This document shows, piece after piece, positions 54,617-63,802 of a stretch of DNA of 64,000 bases. The notes under the pieces were generated by a model that saw only the letters and a list, made by a program, of their open reading frames with translations, was not told where the DNA came from and made no database searches. The stretch's first letter is position 1, and each line of letters begins with the position of its first letter. The position numbers and the translations under genes are program-made. Source of the stretch: Bacteroidota bacterium (GTDB lineage: Bacteria; Bacteroidota; Bacteroidia; Flavobacteriales; Flavobacteriaceae); NCBI GenBank assembly GCA_022562895.1, contig JADFOK010000010.1, forward strand, positions 1 to 64,000, read 5' to 3'.

Positions 54617-56213
54617 TTTGACAGATAAAATTTTACAAATTTTATTTTATTTTCTATGTCTTTTCTACATTGTTTTTTATATGCCCTACGGTTTTGAAGG
54701 CACCGACACGGGTTATATTTTTGGGTCTTCCTGGAATATTTACAATGGACAACTTCCCCATCGGGATTTTATCTATACCCGTCCAGCAATCCCCGCTTTC
54801 TTTCATACTATATTTTTGTTTTTTTCTGAAACTTACGGATATCTTATGGATAGAAGTTTTTTTTATATTCAAGTATTCTTGTATTCTTTTTTAGGGGCTA
54901 AGTTAATTACCCAGCATTTTTCAATCACATCGAAAACATTACTATATTTTATGGCGATTTTAGGTGCTATTTTTTCTATTCACAATTATCCTCCTATGGG
55001 ATGGAACACCATAGATGGTATATTTTTTTGTATGATTGGAATGTATTTAATACTTAAAAAAAATAGTGCTGCTTTTCAACTACTCATAGGTTCTTTTTGT
55101 ATTGTCTTAGGCATGTTTTCAAAACAGTCATTTTATTTTATTCCATTATTTATTTTTATTTACCTGGTTATAAGCAAAGACTTCTACCGTTTAAAATTAT
55201 TCAGTCTATTTGGGTTTATTTTCTTTTTATCTTATTTGGGTTTTAAATATGCAACAGATTCTCTTATTCCCTTTTATGAGCAAACTTTTCAACGTGCTTC
55301 AGGATCTGGTTTAGTAAACGCCGGAATTAAAACGTATTATTTAGCCTTGAAATTTAATTTCCTTTATGTTTTAGGTGTTTTAATAACAATTTGTCTTGGT
55401 TTAAAATATATAAAGAAAAAATACATTTATCTGATAGTAAATCTTGGTATAGCCTCCTATTTGATTTATGTATTTTATCAAGATGATTTTACTCAGTGGA
55501 CAATAATAAAATATCTATTCCAATTATTATTCATGGGTTCTGTTGGCTTCTCTTTATATATGCTTCGGAAGGATAAAAGATATTTATTAATCCTTTTGTT
55601 ATTAACCATCAGCTGGAGTGCTTCATTAAGCAACGGTTATCAAACACCTATTCATTTTTCTTTACCCTTAGTTTTCAGTCTATATTTATTCTTTTTTAAT
55701 TCTAGTTTAAAAGAAAAAAAATCAAAATTAATTAAACTTTCGAATTATATTACATTTAGTGTTATTGCTCTTTTTCTTTTTACATTTTATTTTGGCTATC
55801 AAACCATATATAATGATTCTTCAAGAAAAGAACTTACCTATAACATGGAAGAGGTTTTTCCACAGTTAAAATTTATTAAAAGTGATATTGCTACTTTTGA
55901 AAAATATAAAGAACTAAAGGTCTTGTCTTCAAAATATTCTAATTTTACAGTAATACCTTCTGTAACACTTGCCCATTACCTAACAAAAACAGTAAATCCT
56001 ATGGGTATAGATTGGCCTCTCGATGTAGAAATTAATAATGAAGCTCAAAAATTAATTGAGCAACTTTCAAATAAGAATACCATAGTATTTATAGAAAATA
56101 CAGGTTTTTCAAAACAAGAACTTGAAGGTTATGAAATAAAATTTTACATAGAAAAGAATTGGAAACTGGTCGAAAAAAATAAATATTTTAATGTTTACTC
56201 TCTTCCTAACTAA
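54600..56213 (+). CDS. GT-C-like polytopic membrane protein, likely glycosyltransferase using polyprenyl-phosphate sugar
   Basis: 537 residues with about 11-12 membrane helices and a C-terminal periplasmic domain (about 410-537). The first periplasmic loop after helix one has GFEGTDTGYIFGSSW and RDFIYTRPAIPAF, in the place where GT-C enzymes (GT39/GT83 types) carry their catalytic acidic residue. I do not recognise an exact family. The 17-base overlap with the GtrB-like gene supports a GtrB/GtrC-like pair that decorates a surface glycan or protein outside the membrane. A purine-rich AAGGAG precedes the ATG. Confidence 0.75.
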   Translation: MTLKNDLTDKILQILFYFLCLFYIVFYMPYGFEGTDTGYIFGSSWNIYNGQLPHRDFIYTRPAIPAFFHTIFLFFSETYGYLMDRSFFYIQVFLYSFLGAKLITQHFSITSKTLLYFMAILGAIFSIHNYPPMGWNTIDGIFFCMIGMYLILKKNSAAFQLLIGSFCIVLGMFSKQSFYFIPLFIFIYLVISKDFYRLKLFSLFGFIFFLSYLGFKYATDSLIPFYEQTFQRASGSGLVNAGIKTYYLALKFNFLYVLGVLITICLGLKYIKKKYIYLIVNLGIASYLIYVFYQDDFTQWTIIKYLFQLLFMGSVGFSLYMLRKDKRYLLILLLLTISWSASLSNGYQTPIHFSLPLVFSLYLFFFNSSLKEKKSKLIKLSNYITFSVIALFLFTFYFGYQTIYNDSSRKELTYNMEEVFPQLKFIKSDIATFEKYKELKVLSSKYSNFTVIPSVTLAHYLTKTVNPMGIDWPLDVEINNEAQKLIEQLSNKNTIVFIENTGFSKQELEGYEIKFYIEKNWKLVEKNKYFNVYSLPN

Positions 56214-56236
56214 TTAGCTCATAGTTTCGAATATTT

Positions 56237-57862
56237 CTAAAATCCTTCTCTTAACTCTAAATCGCATTGTTTTTCTAAGGTGGGGTCAATAATTAAATGA
56301 ATTTTACCGTCTATATTTGGTCTTAACACCGTATTTCTTCCGATCACAATTCTATTTTTGGCTTTAATTAATAATGTTGCATTATCAGTAAATTTTTGAT
56401 TTCTAATATGTACCTCTTTTGAATATGAAGTTAATTTAAAATCCCATCTTGAAAATTTTTGATTTTCTATATACATGATTTCATTAGGCGAAAACATATC
56501 ATAGACCATTTTCACTGCTCTTCCCGTATTTAAAGAACCTGCACCATAGTTACCATAATAAGGTTTATTGGCTTCTAAATCATCAATATTTGTTGCTGTA
56601 ATTTTTAATATAGATTCTACTTCATCAACTGGAAGGCAAGGAGAAAGAGAAAACATAAGCCCAATGGTTCCAGAAACATAAGGAGAGGCTCCAGATGTAG
56701 TTTCAAAGGCATTATATATTATCTCACCATTAAAAATAAATTTTGAATATATAAATAAGCCCACGGTAGGAGCCAAAATATCGACTTCTGAATTTAATAT
56801 TGCTGTAGAGATAGGCCAAATATGGTGTGATTTTGTAATATCATTATTTTTAAATCCAACGGATCTCCCAACATAACCTCTAATATTTGATGCAAAAGGA
56901 TTACCGTTTTTTTCCTCATAGCCTATATTTTCATAAACATCTTCATAACGATGCATTACGGATGAAACTGAAATCACATGATTATATGAGGAAGGGTAAT
57001 ATTTTAACTTTCCTTTGGTTTCTTTCCAGGATCTATTTCCGGCTGAGGCAACTATGATCGTTCCATTTTCAAACATTTCGTCAATTACACTTTGGGCTTT
57101 TTCATAATAAACTCTACCAATCCAACTGCAATTAATTACTTTCACTCCAGCTTTAGAAAGTTCTAACAGCTGATCGAATTTTCTAAAATCTCCATAACTT
57201 GTTCCATAAATACTACAATCATAACATAATCCAGTAATACCATATCCATTATCACCTTGTGCCGCTGCACTTCCGGATTGACTATTTCCATGACCTTTGG
57301 CAAAATTAGATTTTCTAAATTGCTTTGTCTTTCCTTTAAAATCTGTGTTTGTGGTATCTACACTTCCATCAGAAATGCCAATAATAACATCTGGAGAGCC
57401 CGTAGTATAATACCAAGCCTTAGGCGCTCCAAGAAAATCTAAATAATCCAGATTTGCTTGTAACCCTAGATTCTCTCCAATAGTACTTGTTAATCCGTAG
57501 TCGTTAGGCTCATAAATTTTTTTATCTTCTCCTGTAATAAACTTTCCAAACTCAAAGAGATGAGAAGTATTGTTTAATAAGTCTTGAAGCAATTCCCCCT
57601 CGTTTGAAATTACAAAAAAAGTTCTTTTTAGATTCTTTTTCTTAGCTTTTCTAAATGTTTTTTTAAATTCAAAAACAATATAATCTCCAAATATTTTCTT
57701 TAATTGTTCATCTTTTCCTATATAAATTAATTGGTCATTAATCTTTTTAAACTCAGGTTGAATTAGAGTATCCTTAGCTATTAAATAAAACCAAGCTCTT
57801 TCCTGAGAGAACAGAGATGAAATTGCTCCTAAAAAAAGCACATATATAATAATAAGTCTCAA
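56237..57862 (-). CDS. Secreted subtilisin-family (S8) serine protease
   Basis: 541 residues with a signal peptide (to about residue 20) and a prodomain to about 130. The catalytic triad can be placed at D165 (GISDGSVD), H191 (KGHGNSQSGSAAAQ) and S390 (TTSGASPYVSG), with the oxyanion Asn276 in SAGN. The motifs diverge from the usual DTG, HGTHVAG and GTSMAxP forms. The C-terminal part (about 470-541, LLIKAKNRIVIGRNTVLRPN) looks like a short beta-stack domain common in Bacteroidota. No T9SS C-terminal signal is seen. It lies among glycosyltransferase genes on the opposite strand to both neighbours. Confidence 0.88.
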   Translation of the reverse strand: MRLIIIYVLFLGAISSLFSQERAWFYLIAKDTLIQPEFKKINDQLIYIGKDEQLKKIFGDYIVFEFKKTFRKAKKKNLKRTFFVISNEGELLQDLLNNTSHLFEFGKFITGEDKKIYEPNDYGLTSTIGENLGLQANLDYLDFLGAPKAWYYTTGSPDVIIGISDGSVDTTNTDFKGKTKQFRKSNFAKGHGNSQSGSAAAQGDNGYGITGLCYDCSIYGTSYGDFRKFDQLLELSKAGVKVINCSWIGRVYYEKAQSVIDEMFENGTIIVASAGNRSWKETKGKLKYYPSSYNHVISVSSVMHRYEDVYENIGYEEKNGNPFASNIRGYVGRSVGFKNNDITKSHHIWPISTAILNSEVDILAPTVGLFIYSKFIFNGEIIYNAFETTSGASPYVSGTIGLMFSLSPCLPVDEVESILKITATNIDDLEANKPYYGNYGAGSLNTGRAVKMVYDMFSPNEIMYIENQKFSRWDFKLTSYSKEVHIRNQKFTDNATLLIKAKNRIVIGRNTVLRPNIDGKIHLIIDPTLEKQCDLELREGF

Positions 57863-57972
57863 TAGGGTAAATTTATAATTTTATTATAGTTATAAATTAA
57901 AAGATTTTTCTAAGTTACTAATTTTAAATCAATAGAAAACCCATTATTTAAAAACCATTAAACTATAAATTG

Positions 57973-57980
57973 TAAATTTG
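57973..57980 (+). promoter_or_regulatory. Candidate -7 element of the GT2 pair
   Basis: TAAATTTG, an exact TAnnTTTG, 13 bases upstream of the ATG at 57994. Confidence 0.4.
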
Positions 57981-57993
57981 CTACTATTATTTT

Positions 57994-58896
57994 ATGCTTT
58001 CTATACTAATTCCTACATATAACTATAACATTGTAAGCTTAGTTACCCAATTATACAAACAAGCTAAAGAAGCCAATATTGTTTTTGAAATAATAGTAAT
58101 AGATGATGCTTCAACAAACCTCCAAATAATAGAAGAAAATAAAAATGAAATAACTTCATTGTCTCAAGTTTCTTACATCAATTCGATTAAAAACCAAGGT
58201 AGAGAAATTACTCGTCAAAAATTGGCTAAAATCGCCCAATTTAATTGGCTTCTTTTTATTGATGCAGATACAATCCCAAAGAAAAATACATTTATTAAAG
58301 ATTATTTAGATAGTATTAAGGGAGGCTCTAAATTAATTTTTGGAGGAATTGCCTATTCAAATAATAAACCAGAAGATAATGCGATATTAAGATGGAAATA
58401 TGGAAAATCCAGAGAAGAAGTGTCTGTAAATAAAAGAAATAAAAATAGATACTTATCAATTAATTCTGGTTGCTTTTTAATTGATAAAACTCTTTTTATC
58501 ACTACAAATTCTAAAATCGTTTGGAAATTGTATGGATTGGACATTTTTTTTACATACCTATTGATGAAATATAAAGTTAAGGTTCTTCATATAAATAATC
58601 CTGTATACCATTTAGGATTAGAAAATGGTAAAGTTTTTTTAGAAAAATCTAAAAAAGCAGCTAATACACTATATTTCTTAGAAAACGAAAGGTTAATATC
58701 TCCTAGCTATAGTTCATTACAAAAAGCATATAATAAACTAGTTCAATACAAGTTTGCTGATTTATTTCGATTTTGTGTAAAACATTTTATTCCTTATATC
58801 GAAAAAAACCTGAAAACCAAAAACCCCTCTTTATTTTGGTTTGATGTGTATCGCCTTTATTTTTTTTCAGAATTAAAATCAAAGAAAAATGCCTAA
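57994..58896 (+). CDS. Family 2 glycosyltransferase
   Basis: 300 residues. Catalytic motifs are ILIPTYNYN at the N-terminus, VIDDAS near residue 34, NQGREITRQKLA, and the metal-binding DAD in FIDADTIPK near residue 88. No membrane helix is predicted, so it is a cytosolic or peripheral GT-A enzyme. Donor and acceptor sugars are unknown. It overlaps the next GT2 gene by eight bases (ATGCCTAA). Confidence 0.87.
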   Translation: MLSILIPTYNYNIVSLVTQLYKQAKEANIVFEIIVIDDASTNLQIIEENKNEITSLSQVSYINSIKNQGREITRQKLAKIAQFNWLLFIDADTIPKKNTFIKDYLDSIKGGSKLIFGGIAYSNNKPEDNAILRWKYGKSREEVSVNKRNKNRYLSINSGCFLIDKTLFITTNSKIVWKLYGLDIFFTYLLMKYKVKVLHINNPVYHLGLENGKVFLEKSKKAANTLYFLENERLISPSYSSLQKAYNKLVQYKFADLFRFCVKHFIPYIEKNLKTKNPSLFWFDVYRLYFFSELKSKKNA

Positions 58897-59818
58897 ATTT
58901 TCTGTTGTTATTTCGGTTTACAATAAAGAAAAATATATCTCTAATACCCTAGAAAGTGTTTTGAATCAAACCTTTCAAGATTTTGAAATTGTAATATTAA
59001 ATGATGGCTCTACCGATAACAGTGAAATGGAAATCTTAGCATTTAAAGATAATCGTATTCGTTTTTTTTCTGAAGACAATCGTGGTGCCGGTGCTGGCAG
59101 AAATTATGTGATTAAAAAAGCACAAGGAGATTACATTGCACTTTTAGATGCTGATGATTATTGGTATCCCTTTTATTTAGAAGAACAACTTCGTCTTATA
59201 ACAAAATACCCGGAAGCTTATGTTTTTGCAACTTCGAGTGAAATTAAAAGAAAAGAAAAAACCTTTCAAAGAAGCTATTCCATTAACTTGAAAAATAAAA
59301 ACGACTTAAAACTCAACTATTTTAAAGCAAGCTTGTTAGACTCAATATTACACAGTTCTAGTACAGTACTTAAAAAAGAAGTCTTTGAAAATGTAGGCTT
59401 TTATGACCCTAACATTAAAAGCGGTCAGGATACTGACCTATATGTACGTATTGGTCTTAATTATAATATAATATTTAGCCCAAAAGTTTGTGTAAGTTAC
59501 CTTATTATTAGTAATAGCCTGTTTCATACTACAAAAAAAATTGTAGATAAAGCTGATTTTAAAGTTTATGAGAAATTTGAAAATGAAAATATAAACCTTA
59601 AAATATTTTTAGATCTCAATAGATATTCTCTTTGTTTATTAGCAAAAATGGAAGGCAATACTAAAGCTTTTCAAGAAAATTTTAATAAAATCAATATAGA
59701 TTTCCTTAATAAAAAACAACGGTTTTTGTTAAAACAAAACAAATATACACTCGCACTATTATTTAAAACTAAGAAAAGTCTTGCAAATTTAGGAATTAGA
59801 CTAAGTTCTTTTAAATGA
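58889..59818 (+). CDS. Family 2 glycosyltransferase
   Basis: 309 residues. VVISVYNKEKYISNTLESVL, LNDGSTDNS, RGAGAGRNYVI and the metal site LDADDYW are the classic GT2 set. It is translationally coupled to the upstream GT2. Its last 18 bases overlap the 3' end of the FdtA-like gene on the other strand. Sugar specificity is not deducible. Confidence 0.9.
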   Translation: MPKFSVVISVYNKEKYISNTLESVLNQTFQDFEIVILNDGSTDNSEMEILAFKDNRIRFFSEDNRGAGAGRNYVIKKAQGDYIALLDADDYWYPFYLEEQLRLITKYPEAYVFATSSEIKRKEKTFQRSYSINLKNKNDLKLNYFKASLLDSILHSSSTVLKKEVFENVGFYDPNIKSGQDTDLYVRIGLNYNIIFSPKVCVSYLIISNSLFHTTKKIVDKADFKVYEKFENENINLKIFLDLNRYSLCLLAKMEGNTKAFQENFNKINIDFLNKKQRFLLKQNKYTLALLFKTKKSLANLGIRLSSFK

Positions 59819-60220
59819 ATAAAAATCCTCTAAATCTCGTATATAATCTTTCTCTTTATATACATCACTAACCAATGCTAAACATACCGCACCTGCAGAA
59901 AAATTATCCAATTCCCGCCAAATCCCATTAGGGATCAACAGTCCTTTATTAGGTCGATTTAAAGTAATGGTCCTTTTGGAAATCCCATCATCTAAAACCA
60001 CGTCAAAACTTCCACTTAAGGCAATTAGAAATTGTTGTAACTCAATATGGGCATGACCTCCTCTATTGGAATCACTAGGTACATCGTATAAATAATAAAC
60101 TCTCTTAATTTCGTAGGGAAGAATATCTTTTTCAATTACCGAAAGATTTCCCCGTCCATCGGGATCACTGATCTTAGGTATCTCTTGTAATGTTATTTTG
60201 TCAAGTTTACTGTAACTCAT
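59801..60220 (-). CDS. FdtA/QdtA-like dTDP-sugar 3,4-ketoisomerase (WxcM-like cupin)
   Basis: 139 residues. A single cupin with the motif RGGHAHIELQQ (R53, H56, H58) and SGSFDVVLDDG, followed by LNRPNKGLLIPNGIWRELDNF. FdtA and QdtA convert dTDP-4-keto-6-deoxyglucose to its 3-keto isomer, the first step to 3-amino-3,6-dideoxyhexoses. The matching DegT-type aminotransferase lies four genes away at the right edge. Its start overlaps the GT4 gene stop by 14 bases, so the two are coupled. FdtA (galacto product) and QdtA (gluco product) cannot be separated by eye. Confidence 0.87.
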   Translation of the reverse strand: MSYSKLDKITLQEIPKISDPDGRGNLSVIEKDILPYEIKRVYYLYDVPSDSNRGGHAHIELQQFLIALSGSFDVVLDDGISKRTITLNRPNKGLLIPNGIWRELDNFSAGAVCLALVSDVYKEKDYIRDLEDFYSFKRT

Positions 60221-61325
60221 TTTGTAATAGTTTGTTCCACTTTTTTGATATTATTTCCATGGAGAACTCACTGACTGATTTTTTTGCATTAGCCTTACAT
60301 CGTTCATATAACGCGTTATCCGTACACATAGTCTTAATTCCTTCAGAAAATAAAGGTACTTCTCTTTTCAAAATTAGCAAACCATTTTTTTTATGTTGTA
60401 TGATTTCGGAAGGGCCCGATATAATATCTAAAGAAACAACGGGAGTGCCCAGAGAAAGTGATTCTGTCAATACCATAGGAAACCCTTCATACCTGCTTGT
60501 AACCGCAATAAACCTGGCAGAAGCAATATAAGGAAACGGGGATTTAGCAAAAGGTAAAAAGAGTATATGAGAAGCACATGGTAATTCAGAAGCTAACTCT
60601 ATGAGTTTTTCTTTATCCTTACCTTCTCCCATAATTACAAGATATACATTCTGCTCCCAAACTTTTGACAATGTAAAAGAATGTATTAAAAATGTGAAGT
60701 CTTTTATTTCATCATCAATTCTTCCATAGGAAAGTATATAAGTTTTGTTTTCAATTTCTAAAGGAATTTCAATATTTTCTTTATTCCAACCCGGATTAAA
60801 TGTGTTATAAATTGTCATACATTTTTTTACTCCACTTTTTTCAAGTATTCTCTTCTGAATATATTGAGAAACTGAAACATTCATAAGGTTCTTATTACAA
60901 ATTTTTACAAACATCCCAGGTTTTGAAGTTAGGTTCTGATTTTTATTTGAAGTATGAACTACATAAATCCGATTTATATTTTTATAAACATACCTATCGT
61001 AAAACAACTCCCTATAATAAAGGTTTTTAGGTCTATGATCAATAATAACATCAAAAGAATGTCCTTTTAAATACTTCCGAAGTTTTTTAAACCTGGTTAT
61101 GCGTTGCCATATAGTATCCCGTTTTTTTTTAAATGCACCTAAATTAAAAAGCCTTCCGGCAAAAGGAAAATCTATTTCATTATTCAAAATTACTAAATGA
61201 ACCTCATGACCTTGTTGGTCCAGCATTTGTGAGAGTATTGCGCAGGAACGTTCAGCTCCACCCTTTGCTAATGATATTGAAACCAAACAAATTTTAAATT
61301 TTTGACCATTCACAAATTGGGTCAT
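60207..61325 (-). CDS. Family 4 (GT-B) glycosyltransferase
   Basis: 372 residues. The N-terminal domain shows SISLAKGGAERSCAILSQML, a typical GT4 start. The C-terminal nucleotide-sugar domain has YILSYGRIDDEIKDF and the EGFPMVLTESLSLGTPVV motif with the E-x7-E pair. It is cytosolic. It is transcribed ahead of the FdtA-like gene. Confidence 0.9.
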   Translation of the reverse strand: MTQFVNGQKFKICLVSISLAKGGAERSCAILSQMLDQQGHEVHLVILNNEIDFPFAGRLFNLGAFKKKRDTIWQRITRFKKLRKYLKGHSFDVIIDHRPKNLYYRELFYDRYVYKNINRIYVVHTSNKNQNLTSKPGMFVKICNKNLMNVSVSQYIQKRILEKSGVKKCMTIYNTFNPGWNKENIEIPLEIENKTYILSYGRIDDEIKDFTFLIHSFTLSKVWEQNVYLVIMGEGKDKEKLIELASELPCASHILFLPFAKSPFPYIASARFIAVTSRYEGFPMVLTESLSLGTPVVSLDIISGPSEIIQHKKNGLLILKREVPLFSEGIKTMCTDNALYERCKANAKKSVSEFSMEIISKKWNKLLQNELQ

Positions 61326-61360
61326 AAATAAGTTGTATTTTTTGAATAAGTTTACAAAAC

Positions 61361-61368
61361 CAAATATA
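61361..61368 (-). promoter_or_regulatory. Candidate -7 element of the GT4/FdtA-like pair
   Basis: Minus strand TATATTTG, an exact TAnnTTTG, 35 bases upstream of the GT4 ATG, in the 51-base gap between divergent glycosyltransferases. Confidence 0.4.
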
Positions 61369-61376
61369 GCATAAAT

Positions 61377-62513
61377 ATGAAGATACTCTTGGTAGGAGAA
61401 TATAGTAGATTACATAATTCATTAAAAGAAGGTCTTCAATTACTGGGGCATCAAACAACTTTAATAGCCGCCGGAGACTATTTTAAAAATTTCCCTGCCG
61501 ACATCAATCTTTATAGAAAATACGATTCAGGTTTTAGCAAAAAAATAAAGGTAGGACTTTATAAATTATTCGGAATTGATATCACTTCGCTTTCATTAAA
61601 AAAACAATTTTTTAAACATCGACAAAAACTAAAAGATTATGATGTGGTGCAACTTATTAATGAAAGCCCTTTAGGAGCAACTCCAAAGATTGAAAAACAA
61701 ATCATTTCATTTTTAAAACAATACAACAATAAACTCTTTTTATTATCCTGTGGTACAGACTACATAAGTGTTACTTATGCCTATGAAAAGAAATTCAGGT
61801 ATTCCATATTACTCCCTTTGTTTAATGGAAAGGTCACAGAAAAAAAATTTGCTCCAATTTTAAAATATCTGAAACCCGAATTTAAATCTCTTCATGATTT
61901 TGTATATGAAAATATAGTGGGTGTTATTGCTTCAGACTTGGATTATCATATCCCATTAAAAGAACACCCTAAGTACCTAGGACTTATTCCAAATCCGATA
62001 AACACCGAAAAAATAGTGTACACTCCCAATGAGATAAAAAAAAGGATTGTTATTTTTCATGGAATCAACAGAGCAAATTATTTGAAAAAAGGTAATGATT
62101 ATTTTGATGAAGCTTTAAAAATTATTCAAAAAAAATATGATGATAAAATTCATATAGAAATTGTAGAGGACTTGCCCTATTCTCATTATATAGAAACATA
62201 CAACAAAGCACAAATTGTTTTAGATCAAGTATTAGCATACGACCAGGGCTATAATGCTTTAGAAGCTATGGCAAAAGGAAAAGTAGTATTTACCGGAGCT
62301 GAAATAGAATTTGAATTGTATTATAATTTGAATAAAACTGTAGCTATCAATGCCTTACCCGATGCAAACAAAATCGCTAAAAAATTAGAGGATCTCATCT
62401 TAAACCCTGAAAAAATTACTGAAATTGGTAGAAATGCCCGTGATTTTGTAGAAAAAGAACATCACTTTTTATCTATAGCTAAAAGATATTGTGAAATCTG
62501 GGAAAAAACTTAA
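61377..62513 (+). CDS. GT-B-fold glycosyltransferase
   Basis: 378 residues. The start MKILLVGEYSRLHNSLKEGL and the C-terminal DQVLAYDQGYNALEAMAKGKVV, where the acidic E of the GT-B motif is kept, indicate a GT4-like fold with a divergent N-terminal domain. Family and specificity are unclear. Its TAA (62511-62513) shares the TTAA at 62510-62513 with the stop of the convergent flippase gene. Confidence 0.78.
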   Translation: MKILLVGEYSRLHNSLKEGLQLLGHQTTLIAAGDYFKNFPADINLYRKYDSGFSKKIKVGLYKLFGIDITSLSLKKQFFKHRQKLKDYDVVQLINESPLGATPKIEKQIISFLKQYNNKLFLLSCGTDYISVTYAYEKKFRYSILLPLFNGKVTEKKFAPILKYLKPEFKSLHDFVYENIVGVIASDLDYHIPLKEHPKYLGLIPNPINTEKIVYTPNEIKKRIVIFHGINRANYLKKGNDYFDEALKIIQKKYDDKIHIEIVEDLPYSHYIETYNKAQIVLDQVLAYDQGYNALEAMAKGKVVFTGAEIEFELYYNLNKTVAINALPDANKIAKKLEDLILNPEKITEIGRNARDFVEKEHHFLSIAKRYCEIWEKT

Positions 62514-63802
62514 TTTCCAATTGATATTTTTTGTTTTTTAAAATACCGCCATAGCAAAAATAAAACAACAATAAAATAAATTATATAACGTATAAAGTGT
62601 GCCATCACAACACCTTCTGCCCCATAGTCTACTATAAAATATTTAGAAAGCACATAAAACAAAGCAATTGAAAGAAATTCAGTAAAAATAAAACTCCGTA
62701 CCATTTTCTTTGCCAAAAACTGATGTGCTATAACCAAAGATCCTAAACGCACAAAATCACCTAAAAGTTGCCATTTAAACAACGGTTCCATTCCTAAAAA
62801 ATTAGGATATACTAAATCTATAACATAATCTCTAAATATATAAATAACTATCATTCCTAACCCAAAAATGGGTAGTAGTGTTTTATATATATGAAAAACT
62901 TCCTTTTTAAAAATTTTGCCGCTTGTAATATTTGAAAATCTAGGTATTACATATAAGGTAAATAATGACCCCGAAAAGACCATATAATTTTTTGATATAT
63001 TAGTCATGGCTGTCCAATAACCCGAATCATTTTCTGTGATTTTATTTTTAATCATATTTCGAATATCTATCTCAATATAATTTAATAATATAGTTGATAC
63101 TATGGACATTAATGTGAATGCCAAAAGTTGTTTGGCATAGGGGATTTTAAATGAAATCTCTTTAAAATGCAAATATTCTTTTAATACAGATCCAAAGATA
63201 TAAACCAATATTCCCAGCTGAATAACAGGTGTTACCGCTATAGCAATAAGTACTCCATTAAGATCATAATTATACAGACAATACACTAATAAGGAACTAG
63301 CAAGCAAGTACCCAAACAGTTCAATCTTTACAAATTTTTTATATGCAGAAAGGCCATTTACAACTCCATTAAATACACGATGCACTGATATACAGGGGAC
63401 TACTACCGATAATATTTTAAACAGAAATACAAAATTGTTATTCCCAAAAATCCAATTGCTAAATAATGACGCTCCAAAAAACAACAAAACAGCAGCTAGA
63501 AATGTTCCGAAAAGAACAAACACAAAAGTGGTAGAGAATAACTTTTGAAGTTCCTTTTTGTCTTCTCTAAATTCCGAGACATACTTAACAATGCCATTAA
63601 AAACACCCAGGGTAGAAACCGACATTAGCATTGCCATGACATTTCGCAATTGTCCTATTTTAGCAATTCCAGCTTCGCCAACCAATTCGGCTAAAAGGCG
63701 CTGTATAAAAAGAGAAATAATTAATCGAACACCAACAACCACCGCATTTAAAGAAGTCATCTTTAATAGCAAATTCTCACCTATGAATTTTGGAAGTTTC
63801 AA
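62510..63802 (-). CDS. Wzx-type O-antigen/oligosaccharide flippase
   Basis: 430 residues with about 12-14 membrane helices and no soluble domain, as in MATE/PST polysaccharide flippases. The start is a TTG at 63802, immediately after the aminotransferase TAA, preferred because the N-terminus KFIGENLLLKMTSLN is the usual one in Bacteroidota Wzx; the next ATG at 63760 would remove it. It moves lipid-linked repeat units across the inner membrane. Translational coupling to the aminotransferase is implied by the abutting stop and start. Confidence 0.9.
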   Translation of the reverse strand: MKLPKFIGENLLLKMTSLNAVVVGVRLIISLFIQRLLAELVGEAGIAKIGQLRNVMAMLMSVSTLGVFNGIVKYVSEFREDKKELQKLFSTTFVFVLFGTFLAAVLLFFGASLFSNWIFGNNNFVFLFKILSVVVPCISVHRVFNGVVNGLSAYKKFVKIELFGYLLASSLLVYCLYNYDLNGVLIAIAVTPVIQLGILVYIFGSVLKEYLHFKEISFKIPYAKQLLAFTLMSIVSTILLNYIEIDIRNMIKNKITENDSGYWTAMTNISKNYMVFSGSLFTLYVIPRFSNITSGKIFKKEVFHIYKTLLPIFGLGMIVIYIFRDYVIDLVYPNFLGMEPLFKWQLLGDFVRLGSLVIAHQFLAKKMVRSFIFTEFLSIALFYVLSKYFIVDYGAEGVVMAHFIRYIIYFIVVLFLLWRYFKKQKISIGN

